From assembly GCA_002373755.1 (NCBI GenBank), contig DFJU01000143.1:1-21405 (forward strand): a DNA stretch of 21,405 nucleotides, given 5' to 3'. The notes under the pieces are model-generated. The model was not told the origin of the DNA. It did not search any database and saw nothing but the letters and a program-made list of their open reading frames with translations. This DNA comes from Bacteroidales bacterium UBA3663. GTDB lineage: Bacteria > Bacteroidota > Bacteroidia > Bacteroidales > UBA3663. Position numbers and translations under genes: made by a program. Below are positions 14,709 through 21,405 of the stretch, piece by piece (position 1 is the first letter of the stretch; each line of letters opens with the position of its first letter).

Positions 14709-17700
14709 TTATATGCAATCGCCGACATTGTCAATGAGAGCGGCAAAAATGGCATCTTTACGGAGCAAATCTGCATCGCCCATCAAAATCTGAAGTTCTC
14801 TGGCACGGGTCAGCGCAACATTCAATTTGCGGTCGATGATTCGGTCATTCTCAACGAAACGGTTGTTCGTCAGGAAATCCAACTGATACGGCCGACTCAC
14901 CGTGAATCCGAAGATGATGATGTCTCGTTGGCTGCCTTGGAACCGTTCGACGGTATCGATGGAAATTTGTGGCAACTCGCTGATATTGAATTGTTCAAGT
15001 TCTTTGCGGATGGTTGAAATCTGATGTCTGTACGGCACTATTACACCGACTGTTTCTGCCGGATTGAACGTCAGGTGATTCTCGTCGAACAACAGCCAGA
15101 CGGCATGAACCAGTTGGGCAATCTGTGTCGCTTCCTGTTGATTCACTTTGTCCGATGTTGCCACACCGAGTTCCCGCTCTTTTTTGACATTTATAAAGGA
15201 AATACGTCGCGTAGTAAGCAAGCGCGACCATTTGTCTTGCCGTTTTGTGCGATATGGGATTGCGCGTTGCTGGTGTGCTAACGGAATTTCGCGTAGCATA
15301 TCGCTGTAGAATGCATGATTGGCGAAGGCGGCCACATCGTGGTGCATCCGTCCTTGTGCCGACAGCGTGTAGATCAACGGCGAAGCGGCCGATGTGATGT
15401 CTGAATTGCCGCAATTCGTGCGTATAAGCCGTTCAAACAGCGATTGCCGACAATTTTGCAGCCCGATTTCGCGTAGCAGCGGTTCATGTACTTCCGATTC
15501 GCGTTCGGTCTGCGTCACCACTGCAGGAAGCTGTTTGTGGTCGCCAATCATGACGAACTTGCGAATTGCGTCGCGGCCGTCAACTTTTGCACTCAAAATG
15601 GCCAAAAGCTGCGGTTCAAGTATCTGCGAAGCCTCATCGACGATGCAGAGTTCGAACTGTTTGAGGTTGAAAAGGCAACTTCCGCCAGTCACTGCGGCGG
15701 TCGTTCCAACCACAATCCGGCAGCTTTCAATCATCTGACGAATCTCTTGCTCGTTGCGGCATTGTTGGCAACGTTCGACCAAAAGTCGGCTCCGATACTC
15801 CTCCGCGCACGACAGATGCGAACCAATGCGCAGGTATGGGATCTCCATTTTCTGCAGTTTTGAGCAGATTTCATCGACGGCGCGGTTGGTGTACGACACT
15901 AGCAGGATGTTGCCCGATGCCGAGTCGTCGGACGCACCTTTTTTGCTGGAAATCAACGTCTCGCGCAAAATATTGACCAATCCACACGATGTCTTACCTG
16001 TGCCTGGCGGACCAATCAGCAGGAAGTAGTCTTGCGCCTGTTTCGCCTTGAGTACCAATTCGTTGAACGTGCCATAGTCACCCTGCAACTTCAATGAGCG
16101 GTCGATGCGGGGATCTCGTTGGCCAAGCAAAAGGGCGCGGCGGTCGGGCGTTGCTTCGAGAAAACTGGACAAACTGCGATATGTGTCGGTAAACGAAGAC
16201 TCCATAAAGTCGTGTTCCACAGCCCAATAGATGTCGCTACGCGGTTTTAGGAGAGCGATTTCACGTTGTGGAGCACGCAATCTGACCATAAGGCCGTCGG
16301 AACGGATGGCGGCGATGTTGGCTCGGAAAACCATATCGCGGCGGGCATCCGGGTCACCTCCTGCGGCATAGGCGTAGAGCACCACAATGTCGCCTTTGCG
16401 GAAGTTCGGCAGCACTGTTTTATTGTCATCCAACGAAACCGCATCGTCCACATCCGGAGCGCATGAAACGAGCGAAATAGTACGCATATCGTCCTCAATG
16501 CCAGCAATTTGCAGATGGTCCATCAAGTTGCCGGCTTCGCGCTTTTCGGCCGATGTGCAGTTCCAAAGTGCTGCGAATCCGCTTGCCTCACGTTGCGAAG
16601 TGCCGACTTTTGCCAGAATGTGCTCGCGTGCCTCAAATGTCAACATCCGATAGAAATAGTCTTTTTCGATGGCCGATGCCTTTTGCACGCGGTTCAGGAT
16701 TCCAGCGATGCGAGGTTTGATATATTGCTCCCAAAATTTATCCGAAATCTTCTCTGTCTTAAGCATTTCCGGTGTGAGACCTTCCAGAATTTCCTTTGCC
16801 TCTCCCCTGCTGAGCTGAAGCTGCAAATAGGCTATTTGATTGCGCATTTCCAACGCCTCGTCGAGCACCAATGGCGCTGGAGCCTCTTTGAGCAAACCGC
16901 CTTCCGGATAGAGCGAATAGAGCAGGTAGCTGGCGATGTCGTCGTTGCGCAGTTCGCGTCCCAAATCGTCGTGATAGGCATAGTGCAGCATCGCCTGATA
17001 GAGCAGCATCTGGATGTAATGTTGCTTTTCGTGCGTGTGGCGATACTCGTCCATCTTGCCCGATTTTTGCTCCATCAGCACGTGTTTGTCCGATTGCAGC
17101 AAGTCTATACGACCTTGAATGCCAAGCATTTCGCAATAAAACGACGGTTCCAGGATTACTTTCTGAAGCTTGATTGTACGGTCTTGCGCAAAGACGGTGT
17201 GAACGATGTTGCGGATGTTCTGCTGCTGCCGGCGGGCATTTTCGTGGAAATTTTCCCTCTTGTCGGCATCGGCGAAATCGCTACATGCAACGATGGCGAG
17301 CGCATTGTCGGCAAAAAAGCGCTTCAGACTTTCGACGTAGGTAGGCAGATGTCCGCTTCCGAATGCGCGCACCTCTTCGTCAAGCATTTGGCCTGCCAGA
17401 TTACCGAGCAACATTGCACTCGTTTGCGATCTAATTTCAAGTAGATTAAGCAAATAGTTATAAACTGACTTGCCATTTTTGCCGAATCCGCTCACAATCG
17501 ACGTGATGTCGATCAAGATGTCTGGCTCGAAAATTACCTGTTCGGCGAGCAACAGACCGTCATCCTCCCACGGACGTACCAGATTCAGTTGTGTGCCGAC
17601 CCGAATCATTGGCCGCAGATAATCCAAATCCCTTGTCTGATGCTCGTTGACAGCATAGTGCCACGGCAGCAAAAAGTCTTCGCCCAATGGCCCAGTGAGA

Positions 17701-18149
17701 GAAATCCCATTGTCGGAAATGCCGGAAATAAAGCATCGCAACGAATTGGTAATAAGCGATTTCTTTGTCAACTTCGGATAATCGAACTTCAAATATGGGA
17801 CAAAGAAATCGGGCAATGGTTCGTTGATCAGTTTGGCCAGGAATTCGCACAATGCGCGTACGTCGAGGTCGCAATTGGCGGACAATTCGTCGTCGGTGAG
17901 CTGCGACAAATGTGAGCAACGACTTCGGAAAGAACAGATTTGCCGATATGCAGTCGGATGCAACTCCTTGAAACTCAACTCTCTGCAAAGAAAATCAAGA
18001 CGAGCAAAAGTACCCGAAAACTCAATGGTGAGTTCTCGGGTACTTTGGTTCAATGCGGCCACCAAAATGCGGTATAGCCCTTCATATCTGCTCCGAATCG
18101 GCAGTTGCCACTCAATGAGTTCCTGTAAATCGGCAAACAGCTGGTTCAT
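14709..18149 (-). CDS. Dna2-like fusion: PD-(D/E)XK (Cas4/RecB-type) nuclease plus SF1 helicase
   Basis: A 1146-residue protein. The N-terminal third is mostly unassigned. A RecB/Cas4-type nuclease core follows with GIQGRIDLL (Asp349), VLMEQKSG (Glu360, Lys362) and QMLLY (Q-x3-Y, 380-384), matching GxxD...ExK...QxxxY. The C-terminal half is an Upf1/Dna2-like SF1 helicase: Walker A GPPGTGKT (713-720), motif II IVDEASQILEP (Asp838, Glu839), motif III GDHKQLPAV (869-877), motif V-like IDTVERFQGSQRDIIIFGFT and motif VI NVALTRARELQIL (near 1110-1119). Likely role: processing of DNA ends or flaps. I see no clear four-cysteine iron-sulphur set around the nuclease as in eukaryotic Dna2. It lies 36 bp after the DJ-1 family gene and has three polar octamers within 280 bp. 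Confidence 0.9.
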   Translation of the reverse strand: MNQLFADLQELIEWQLPIRSRYEGLYRILVAALNQSTRELTIEFSGTFARLDFLCRELSFKELHPTAYRQICSFRSRCSHLSQLTDDELSANCDLDVRALCEFLAKLINEPLPDFFVPYLKFDYPKLTKKSLITNSLRCFISGISDNGISLTGPLGEDFLLPWHYAVNEHQTRDLDYLRPMIRVGTQLNLVRPWEDDGLLLAEQVIFEPDILIDITSIVSGFGKNGKSVYNYLLNLLEIRSQTSAMLLGNLAGQMLDEEVRAFGSGHLPTYVESLKRFFADNALAIVACSDFADADKRENFHENARRQQQNIRNIVHTVFAQDRTIKLQKVILEPSFYCEMLGIQGRIDLLQSDKHVLMEQKSGKMDEYRHTHEKQHYIQMLLYQAMLHYAYHDDLGRELRNDDIASYLLYSLYPEGGLLKEAPAPLVLDEALEMRNQIAYLQLQLSRGEAKEILEGLTPEMLKTEKISDKFWEQYIKPRIAGILNRVQKASAIEKDYFYRMLTFEAREHILAKVGTSQREASGFAALWNCTSAEKREAGNLMDHLQIAGIEDDMRTISLVSCAPDVDDAVSLDDNKTVLPNFRKGDIVVLYAYAAGGDPDARRDMVFRANIAAIRSDGLMVRLRAPQREIALLKPRSDIYWAVEHDFMESSFTDTYRSLSSFLEATPDRRALLLGQRDPRIDRSLKLQGDYGTFNELVLKAKQAQDYFLLIGPPGTGKTSCGLVNILRETLISSKKGASDDSASGNILLVSYTNRAVDEICSKLQKMEIPYLRIGSHLSCAEEYRSRLLVERCQQCRNEQEIRQMIESCRIVVGTTAAVTGGSCLFNLKQFELCIVDEASQILEPQLLAILSAKVDGRDAIRKFVMIGDHKQLPAVVTQTERESEVHEPLLREIGLQNCRQSLFERLIRTNCGNSDITSAASPLIYTLSAQGRMHHDVAAFANHAFYSDMLREIPLAHQQRAIPYRTKRQDKWSRLLTTRRISFINVKKERELGVATSDKVNQQEATQIAQLVHAVWLLFDENHLTFNPAETVGVIVPYRHQISTIRKELEQFNISELPQISIDTVERFQGSQRDIIIFGFTVSRPYQLDFLTNNRFVENDRIIDRKLNVALTRARELQILMGDADLLRKDAIFAALIDNVGDCI

Positions 18150-18185
18150 CGGGATTTAGCTTAGATTTTTTTGACTATAACATTG

Positions 18186-18740
18186 TCATTCATACACTTG
18201 GAACATCATCTGGCGCAGGACGGCATCGGCCGTATCCTCACCGACGAGCACAGCGGCCATCTCGCGGCCAAGGTCGAATCCGGCACCGGCGCCGCATCCC
18301 GTGATGAAGTGTCCCGAACGAACGCAGGTCTTTTTGACAGGCGTTGCGCCGAGCAGATCCTTCTCGAAGCCAGGGAAGCAGGTCGCCTCCTCCCCTTTCA
18401 GTATGCCCATCAGGCCGAATACCATCGGAGCGGCACAGACAGCTGCAAGCCACTTTCCCGATTCGTGGTACGCACGGATGACGTCGGCCACGACCTTACT
18501 GTCGCGCAGATTGATCGAACCTGGCATTCCGCCCGGCAGGAACAGCATATCGCCGTCGGTCAAATCGCTATCTTTCAGCAGTTTATCAGCTACGACAGGC
18601 GTTCCGTTGCTGGCCGTTACAATGCGTTCGTCCTCAATGGCAACTGTGTTGACCTCAACACGAGCACGGCGCAAGATGTCCAATGGTACAATTGCCTCGG
18701 AAATCTCGAAACCTGAGGCAAGCAGAATATAGACTTTCAT
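18186..18740 (-). CDS. DJ-1/PfpI family protein (YajL/DJ-1 subfamily)
   Basis: A 184-residue protein of the DJ-1/ThiJ/PfpI superfamily. The family's conserved acidic residue is Glu15 in ASGFEISEA. The nucleophile elbow is AAVCAAPMVFG with Cys102. The flanking DMLFLPGGMPGSINLR, and GHFITGCGAGAGFDLGREM near the C-terminus, are characteristic of the YajL/DJ-1 branch. Members are reported to act as chaperones, glyoxalases or deglycases and in oxidative-stress protection; the deglycase claim is debated, and no specific substrate can be inferred here. It is cytoplasmic. It lies 22 bp after proA and 36 bp before the nuclease-helicase gene, so is probably cotranscribed with both. Confidence 0.92.
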   Translation of the reverse strand: MKVYILLASGFEISEAIVPLDILRRARVEVNTVAIEDERIVTASNGTPVVADKLLKDSDLTDGDMLFLPGGMPGSINLRDSKVVADVIRAYHESGKWLAAVCAAPMVFGLMGILKGEEATCFPGFEKDLLGATPVKKTCVRSGHFITGCGAGAGFDLGREMAAVLVGEDTADAVLRQMMFQVYE

Positions 18741-18762
18741 AATTTTAACGATTGATTATAAA

Positions 18763-20022
18763 TTATTTACGAATCTGACCTTCGCCGATGACCTGATACT
18801 TGTAGGTCGTGATTTCGGGCAAAGCCATCGGTCCGCGTGCGTGCAACTTCTGCGTCGAGATGCCGATTTCCGCACCGAAACCGAATTGTGCGCCATCGGT
18901 CCACGACGTCGGCAGATTCTGATAGACGCAGGCGGCATCAATAAGGCGCAGGAAACGCTGGCAAGCCTTTTCGTCGCGGCTCACGATGCTCTCGCTGTGA
19001 TGGCTGGTGTGCGTCTGGACATACTCGACAGCCTCGTCGAACGTATCGACGGTGCGGATGGCCAGTTTATATGCCTGAAATTCCATGCCAAAGTGCTCTG
19101 GCTGAGCGTGTTCCAACAAATTTGCAGGGTATTTTCCATCCAAAGCCGCGTAGGCACGTTCGTCGGCATAAATTATGACGCGTTTGGCAGGGTCGTCGGC
19201 CGATGCCATAGGCTTGCAGATTTCGGGCAGATCAGACAATCTATCTCGATGAATTACAACGCAATCCAACGCATTGCAGACCGAAATGCGGCGAGTTTTT
19301 CCATTGTTCACGATGGCCGATGCCATTGCCACGTCGGCGTCGCGGTCGATGTAGGTGTGGCAGATGCCGGCTCCCGTCTCGATGACAGGCACGCGTGCAT
19401 TGTTGCGCACATAGTCGATGAGGCGACGGCTGCCGCGCGGGATGACCAGATCGACCTGGCCGACGGCGCAAAGCATCTCGGTCGTGGCCTCATGGTCGTT
19501 TGGCAAAAGCGTGCAGAGTGACGTTGGCAAACCATTGGCCGACAAAACATTATGGATTGTATTGACCAACGTGGCATTGCTCTCGGCAGCCTCTTTTCCG
19601 CCTTTCAGCAACACGGCACTGCCGGCCTTGAAACAGAGCGAAAAGACGTCGATGGTGACGTTTGGACGTGCCTCGTAGATTACGCCGATCACGCCGAAAG
19701 GAACGCTCACCTTGCGGATTTTCATGCCATTCGGACGAACCGATTCGCTCAACGTGCGGTTAAGGGGCGATGGCAAGGCTGCCACATTGCGCGTGTCGGA
19801 GGCAATTCCGGCAATGCGTTCGCTGTTCAGCAGCAGTCGGTCATAGCGTGAATCTTCCGGATTCATCTTACTCAAATCCAATGCGTTAGCCGACACAATC
19901 TGTTCGCTGTTTGCTTCCAATGCATCGGCCAACTGGCGCAACACTGCATTGATTTGCTCTTCGCTCAAGTCAAGCAGCGCATAACTTGCCTGACGAGCAT
20001 TTTTCAGTTCATTCTCTATCAT
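18763..20022 (-). CDS. proA: Gamma-glutamyl phosphate reductase
   Basis: A 419-residue ProA, which reduces gamma-glutamyl phosphate to glutamate-5-semialdehyde with NADPH in proline synthesis. Key segments are PFGVIGVIYEARPNVTIDV (108-126), LKGGKEAAESN (139-149), DLVIPRGSRRLI (191-202), ETGAGICHTYID (215-226) and NNGKTRRISVCNA with catalytic Cys249. Length and order are normal. The usual partner proB is not in the window. Its ATG overlaps the stop of the small DUF4250 gene by 4 bp (ATGA), showing translational coupling. The DJ-1 family gene follows after 22 bp. Confidence 0.96.
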   Translation of the reverse strand: MIENELKNARQASYALLDLSEEQINAVLRQLADALEANSEQIVSANALDLSKMNPEDSRYDRLLLNSERIAGIASDTRNVAALPSPLNRTLSESVRPNGMKIRKVSVPFGVIGVIYEARPNVTIDVFSLCFKAGSAVLLKGGKEAAESNATLVNTIHNVLSANGLPTSLCTLLPNDHEATTEMLCAVGQVDLVIPRGSRRLIDYVRNNARVPVIETGAGICHTYIDRDADVAMASAIVNNGKTRRISVCNALDCVVIHRDRLSDLPEICKPMASADDPAKRVIIYADERAYAALDGKYPANLLEHAQPEHFGMEFQAYKLAIRTVDTFDEAVEYVQTHTSHHSESIVSRDEKACQRFLRLIDAACVYQNLPTSWTDGAQFGFGAEIGISTQKLHARGPMALPEITTYKYQVIGEGQIRK

Positions 20023-20189
20023 TTGAATTGGTTATTTTCGGTTACGTAATCAAATCCTGCATCATGCAGACGGCTCACAAGTTCCTCTTTGTCAAGGTCT
20101 TCGCCCGCGCAAAGTTCGTCCAACGAATCATATTGGTCGCGTAGCTTCATGTTCACCATGCTGAGAAGCATAAATGGGTCTTTTATCAT
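20019..20189 (-). CDS. DUF4250 domain-containing small protein
   Basis: A 56-residue protein starting at the ATG at 20189: MIKDPFMLLSMVNMKLRD, then SLDELC and a KEELVSRLHDAGFDY tail ending NQFK. This matches DUF4250, a family of roughly 55-60 residues seen in gut Bacteroidota and Firmicutes with no known function. The frame stays open upstream to 20375, but those residues lie in the MBL-hydrolase gene's sequence and do not resemble the family. It is predicted mostly helical and soluble. It overlaps proA by 4 bp and lies 53 bp after the MBL-hydrolase gene. One polar octamer (20137) occupies its Leu-Arg-Asp codons. Confidence 0.88.
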   Translation of the reverse strand: MIKDPFMLLSMVNMKLRDQYDSLDELCAGEDLDKEELVSRLHDAGFDYVTENNQFK

Positions 20190-20242
20190 AATTTCGTAAA
20201 ATTTAGCGAGTTGAAAAGAAATTTTCCGGCCATTCGGACGGC

Positions 20243-20890
20243 TCAAAAGTACGGATTTATTTGGATTTCCTGTCCGATGGTGGTCAATGGGCCATGTCCG
20301 GGATAGACAGTCGTGTCGGGCGGCAACGACATCAATTTGCAACGTATGCCATCGACCAGAGCTTCGCCGTCGCACCCGAATGATGGGCCGAAATCCGAGC
20401 GGCCGATGCTGCCATAGAAGAGCACATCGCCCGAAAAGAGCATTTTCTCGTTGGGCAGATAGAAGCAGAGGCCGTGATTGCTGTGTCCGGGAATATCGTA
20501 CACACAGATGTCTGAATCGCCGATTTTCAGACGGTCGCCCTCGTTCAGATTGTGCGTGATTGGCGCGATTTTCGACGGAATCGGCACTCCGAACAGTCGG
20601 CTTTGCTGCTCCGCGTCGGGCAGGCGTTCAGCATCGTCAACCGGTCCGCAAATCGGCACGGCATAGGCATCGGCCAAGAAGCCGGTTCCCATCACATGGT
20701 CAATGTGGCAATGTGTGAGCAGGACGCGCTCCAAAGTCATCTTTTCGTGGTCGATATAGTCCGTCACAGACTTCAATTCAAATGCGTTGCTGATGCCCGG
20801 ATCGATGATGACACAACGGCGCGTCATCTCGTCGGACAAGATGTAGCAATTTTCTTGAAACGCATTGAAAATGAATTGCTTTACTTTCAT
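20243..20890 (-). CDS. MBL-fold metallo-hydrolase (glyoxalase II-like)
   Basis: A 215-residue metallo-beta-lactamase-fold hydrolase. The metal-binding motif is THCHIDHVMG (His60, His62, Asp64, His65). Further ligands follow as PGHSNHG (His136), SGDVLFYGSIGRSDF (Asp155) and YPGHGPLTT (His199), the full set for a binuclear site. The compact form lacking a C-terminal glyoxalase II helical domain fits the broad YcbL/GloB-like hydrolase group, which may act on thioesters such as S-lactoylglutathione analogues; the substrate here is unknown. It is cytoplasmic. It overlaps the rsmG stop by 4 bp (ATGA) and so is cotranscribed with it. Confidence 0.92.
   Translation of the reverse strand: MKVKQFIFNAFQENCYILSDEMTRRCVIIDPGISNAFELKSVTDYIDHEKMTLERVLLTHCHIDHVMGTGFLADAYAVPICGPVDDAERLPDAEQQSRLFGVPIPSKIAPITHNLNEGDRLKIGDSDICVYDIPGHSNHGLCFYLPNEKMLFSGDVLFYGSIGRSDFGPSFGCDGEALVDGIRCKLMSLPPDTTVYPGHGPLTTIGQEIQINPYF
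20244..20251 (-). promoter_or_regulatory. Possible internal -7 box before the DUF4250-proA pair
   Basis: On the minus strand this reads TACTTTTG, matching TAnnTTTG, immediately after the stop codon of the MBL-hydrolase gene. It would give a leader of about 45-50 nt before the ATG at 20189. No TTTG is found at the expected -33 distance, so it may be chance. Confidence 0.33.
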
Positions 20891-21405
20891 TTGAACGGTG
20901 TATAGACAACAAATTTTTCTTCGAAATAGGCATCGGCCAACCAGCGCGTGACAGGTTCCAGCCGTGTGCCGCGACAGATGGCAGGCTTCAGCTCATCGGC
21001 CAAGTCGCCGCCCTTCAGACAAATCAAGCCGCGGTCGGTGCATCGGCGAACCAGTTTCAAGAGGTCGGGCAAGTTCATCACGGCACGCGAGACTGCGTAG
21101 TCGAAACGCTCCTTAACTTCCTCAATGCCAGCGTGTCGCGTAGTGACATTCTTGAGTCCGATGGCATCGGCCACAGCCTGCGCCACCTTGACTTTCTTGC
21201 CGATGCGGTCAACGAGCAGGAACTGCACTTCGGGGTACATTATCGCCAGCGGGATACCTGGGAAACCGCCTCCGCAGCCGACGTCCACTACGCGGGTTCC
21301 GGCCGACCATCCGCCCAGCTCATCGTCCACGAAATGGGCTATGGCCAACGAATGTTGCACGTGATGAAGCTCGATTTGGTCGATGTCTTTGCGCGAGATG
21401 ACGTT
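20887..21405 (-). CDS. rsmG: 16S rRNA (guanine-N7) methyltransferase RsmG, C-terminal part (cut by window edge)
   Basis: The last 172 codons of RsmG (GidB), which methylates N7 of a guanine in the 530 loop of 16S rRNA using AdoMet. The frame enters from the right edge as NVISRKDIDQIELHHVQHSL, the typical RsmG lead-in. It continues with the AdoMet-binding loop VVDVGCGGGFPGIPLAI, FLLVDRIGKKVKV and FDYAVSRAVMNL. The start codon is outside the window. In some bacteria loss of rsmG gives low-level streptomycin resistance. The stop overlaps the MBL-hydrolase start by 4 bp. One polar octamer lies at 21136. Confidence 0.95.
   Translation of the reverse strand, partial: NVISRKDIDQIELHHVQHSLAIAHFVDDELGGWSAGTRVVDVGCGGGFPGIPLAIMYPEVQFLLVDRIGKKVKVAQAVADAIGLKNVTTRHAGIEEVKERFDYAVSRAVMNLPDLLKLVRRCTDRGLICLKGGDLADELKPAICRGTRLEPVTRWLADAYFEEKFVVYTPFK

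Larger units (their letters stand above)
1399..21143 (+). repeat. Strand-polar dispersed octamer TCGCGTAG (ten copies)
   Basis: Copies start at 1399, 2291, 9145, 10743, 12217, 15207, 15289, 15479, 20137 and 21136, all on the plus strand. I found no copy of the reverse complement CTACGCGA. Every copy is followed by C or T, giving TCGCGTAGY. Seven copies lie in minus-strand genes and three in plus-strand genes, in several reading frames, so coding direction does not explain the polarity. The related 7-mer CGCGTAG occurs once more on the plus strand (19146) and twice on the minus strand (near 16232 and 21285). Function is not known from sequence; see the findings. Confidence 0.7.

Noticed and set aside
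16509..17444. A 311-codon open frame on the plus strand inside the nuclease-helicase gene
   Set aside because: It is antisense to the nuclease domain of an intact gene and has no recognisable motifs.
14709..18149. Cas4 or CRISPR association of the nuclease-helicase
   Set aside because: No cas genes or arrays are nearby and the nuclease is fused to a helicase in a housekeeping operon.
20190..20375. N-terminal extension of the DUF4250 gene to 20375
   Set aside because: The added 62 residues come from sequence shared with the MBL-hydrolase gene and its gap and do not resemble DUF4250, which starts at MIKDPF.

Overview
The window looks like a core-chromosome segment of a member of the Bacteroidota, most likely Bacteroidales. 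Evidence: a TTTG-N20-TACCTTTG promoter matching the Bacteroidetes -33/-7 consensus, little sign of Shine-Dalgarno sequences before start codons, and families and gene orders typical of that group (PASTA-RluD-Ddl-acyltransferase, DUF4250, TldD/PmbA, YihY with a long soluble tail). Most genes are moderately GC-rich. The restriction-modification genes (about 5391-7587) and the membrane acyltransferase (13657-14649) are visibly more AT-rich.

Layout. (1) 1-5363, minus strand: YihY/BrkB membrane protein, TldD, PmbA/TldE, a VanX-type D-Ala-D-Ala dipeptidase lipoprotein, and the first codons of N-carbamoylputrescine amidase. TldD and PmbA are separated by a 252-bp gap carrying two copies of a 79-bp direct repeat. 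(2) 5391-7401, minus strand: a type II restriction-modification pair, a BsuBI/PstI-family endonuclease overlapping a C5-cytosine methyltransferase. (3) 7588-8469, minus strand: a membrane-anchored coiled-coil protein. (4) 8612-13560, plus strand: PASTA protein, RluD-type pseudouridine synthase, D-Ala-D-Ala ligase, PlsC-like acyltransferase and NadC, with short-period repeats in the last two gaps. (5) 13595-13631: a hairpin terminator between converging units. (6) 13657-21405, minus strand: RsmG (partial), MBL-fold hydrolase, DUF4250, ProA, DJ-1/PfpI protein, a Dna2-like nuclease-helicase, and an acyltransferase-3 membrane protein.

How the genes fit together: Ddl makes D-Ala-D-Ala, the VanX-like lipoprotein would cleave it outside the cytoplasm, and the PASTA protein may sense or bind the envelope. 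RluD and RsmG modify rRNA. NadC and ProA are biosynthetic. TldD/PmbA form a two-subunit metalloprotease.

The most unusual signal is not a gene. The octamer TCGCGTAG occurs ten times on the plus strand and never on the minus strand, always followed by a pyrimidine, in genes of both orientations. About 0.33 copies per strand would be expected by chance. This is the behaviour of a replichore-polarised element such as a Chi recombination hotspot or an FtsK-orienting sequence.
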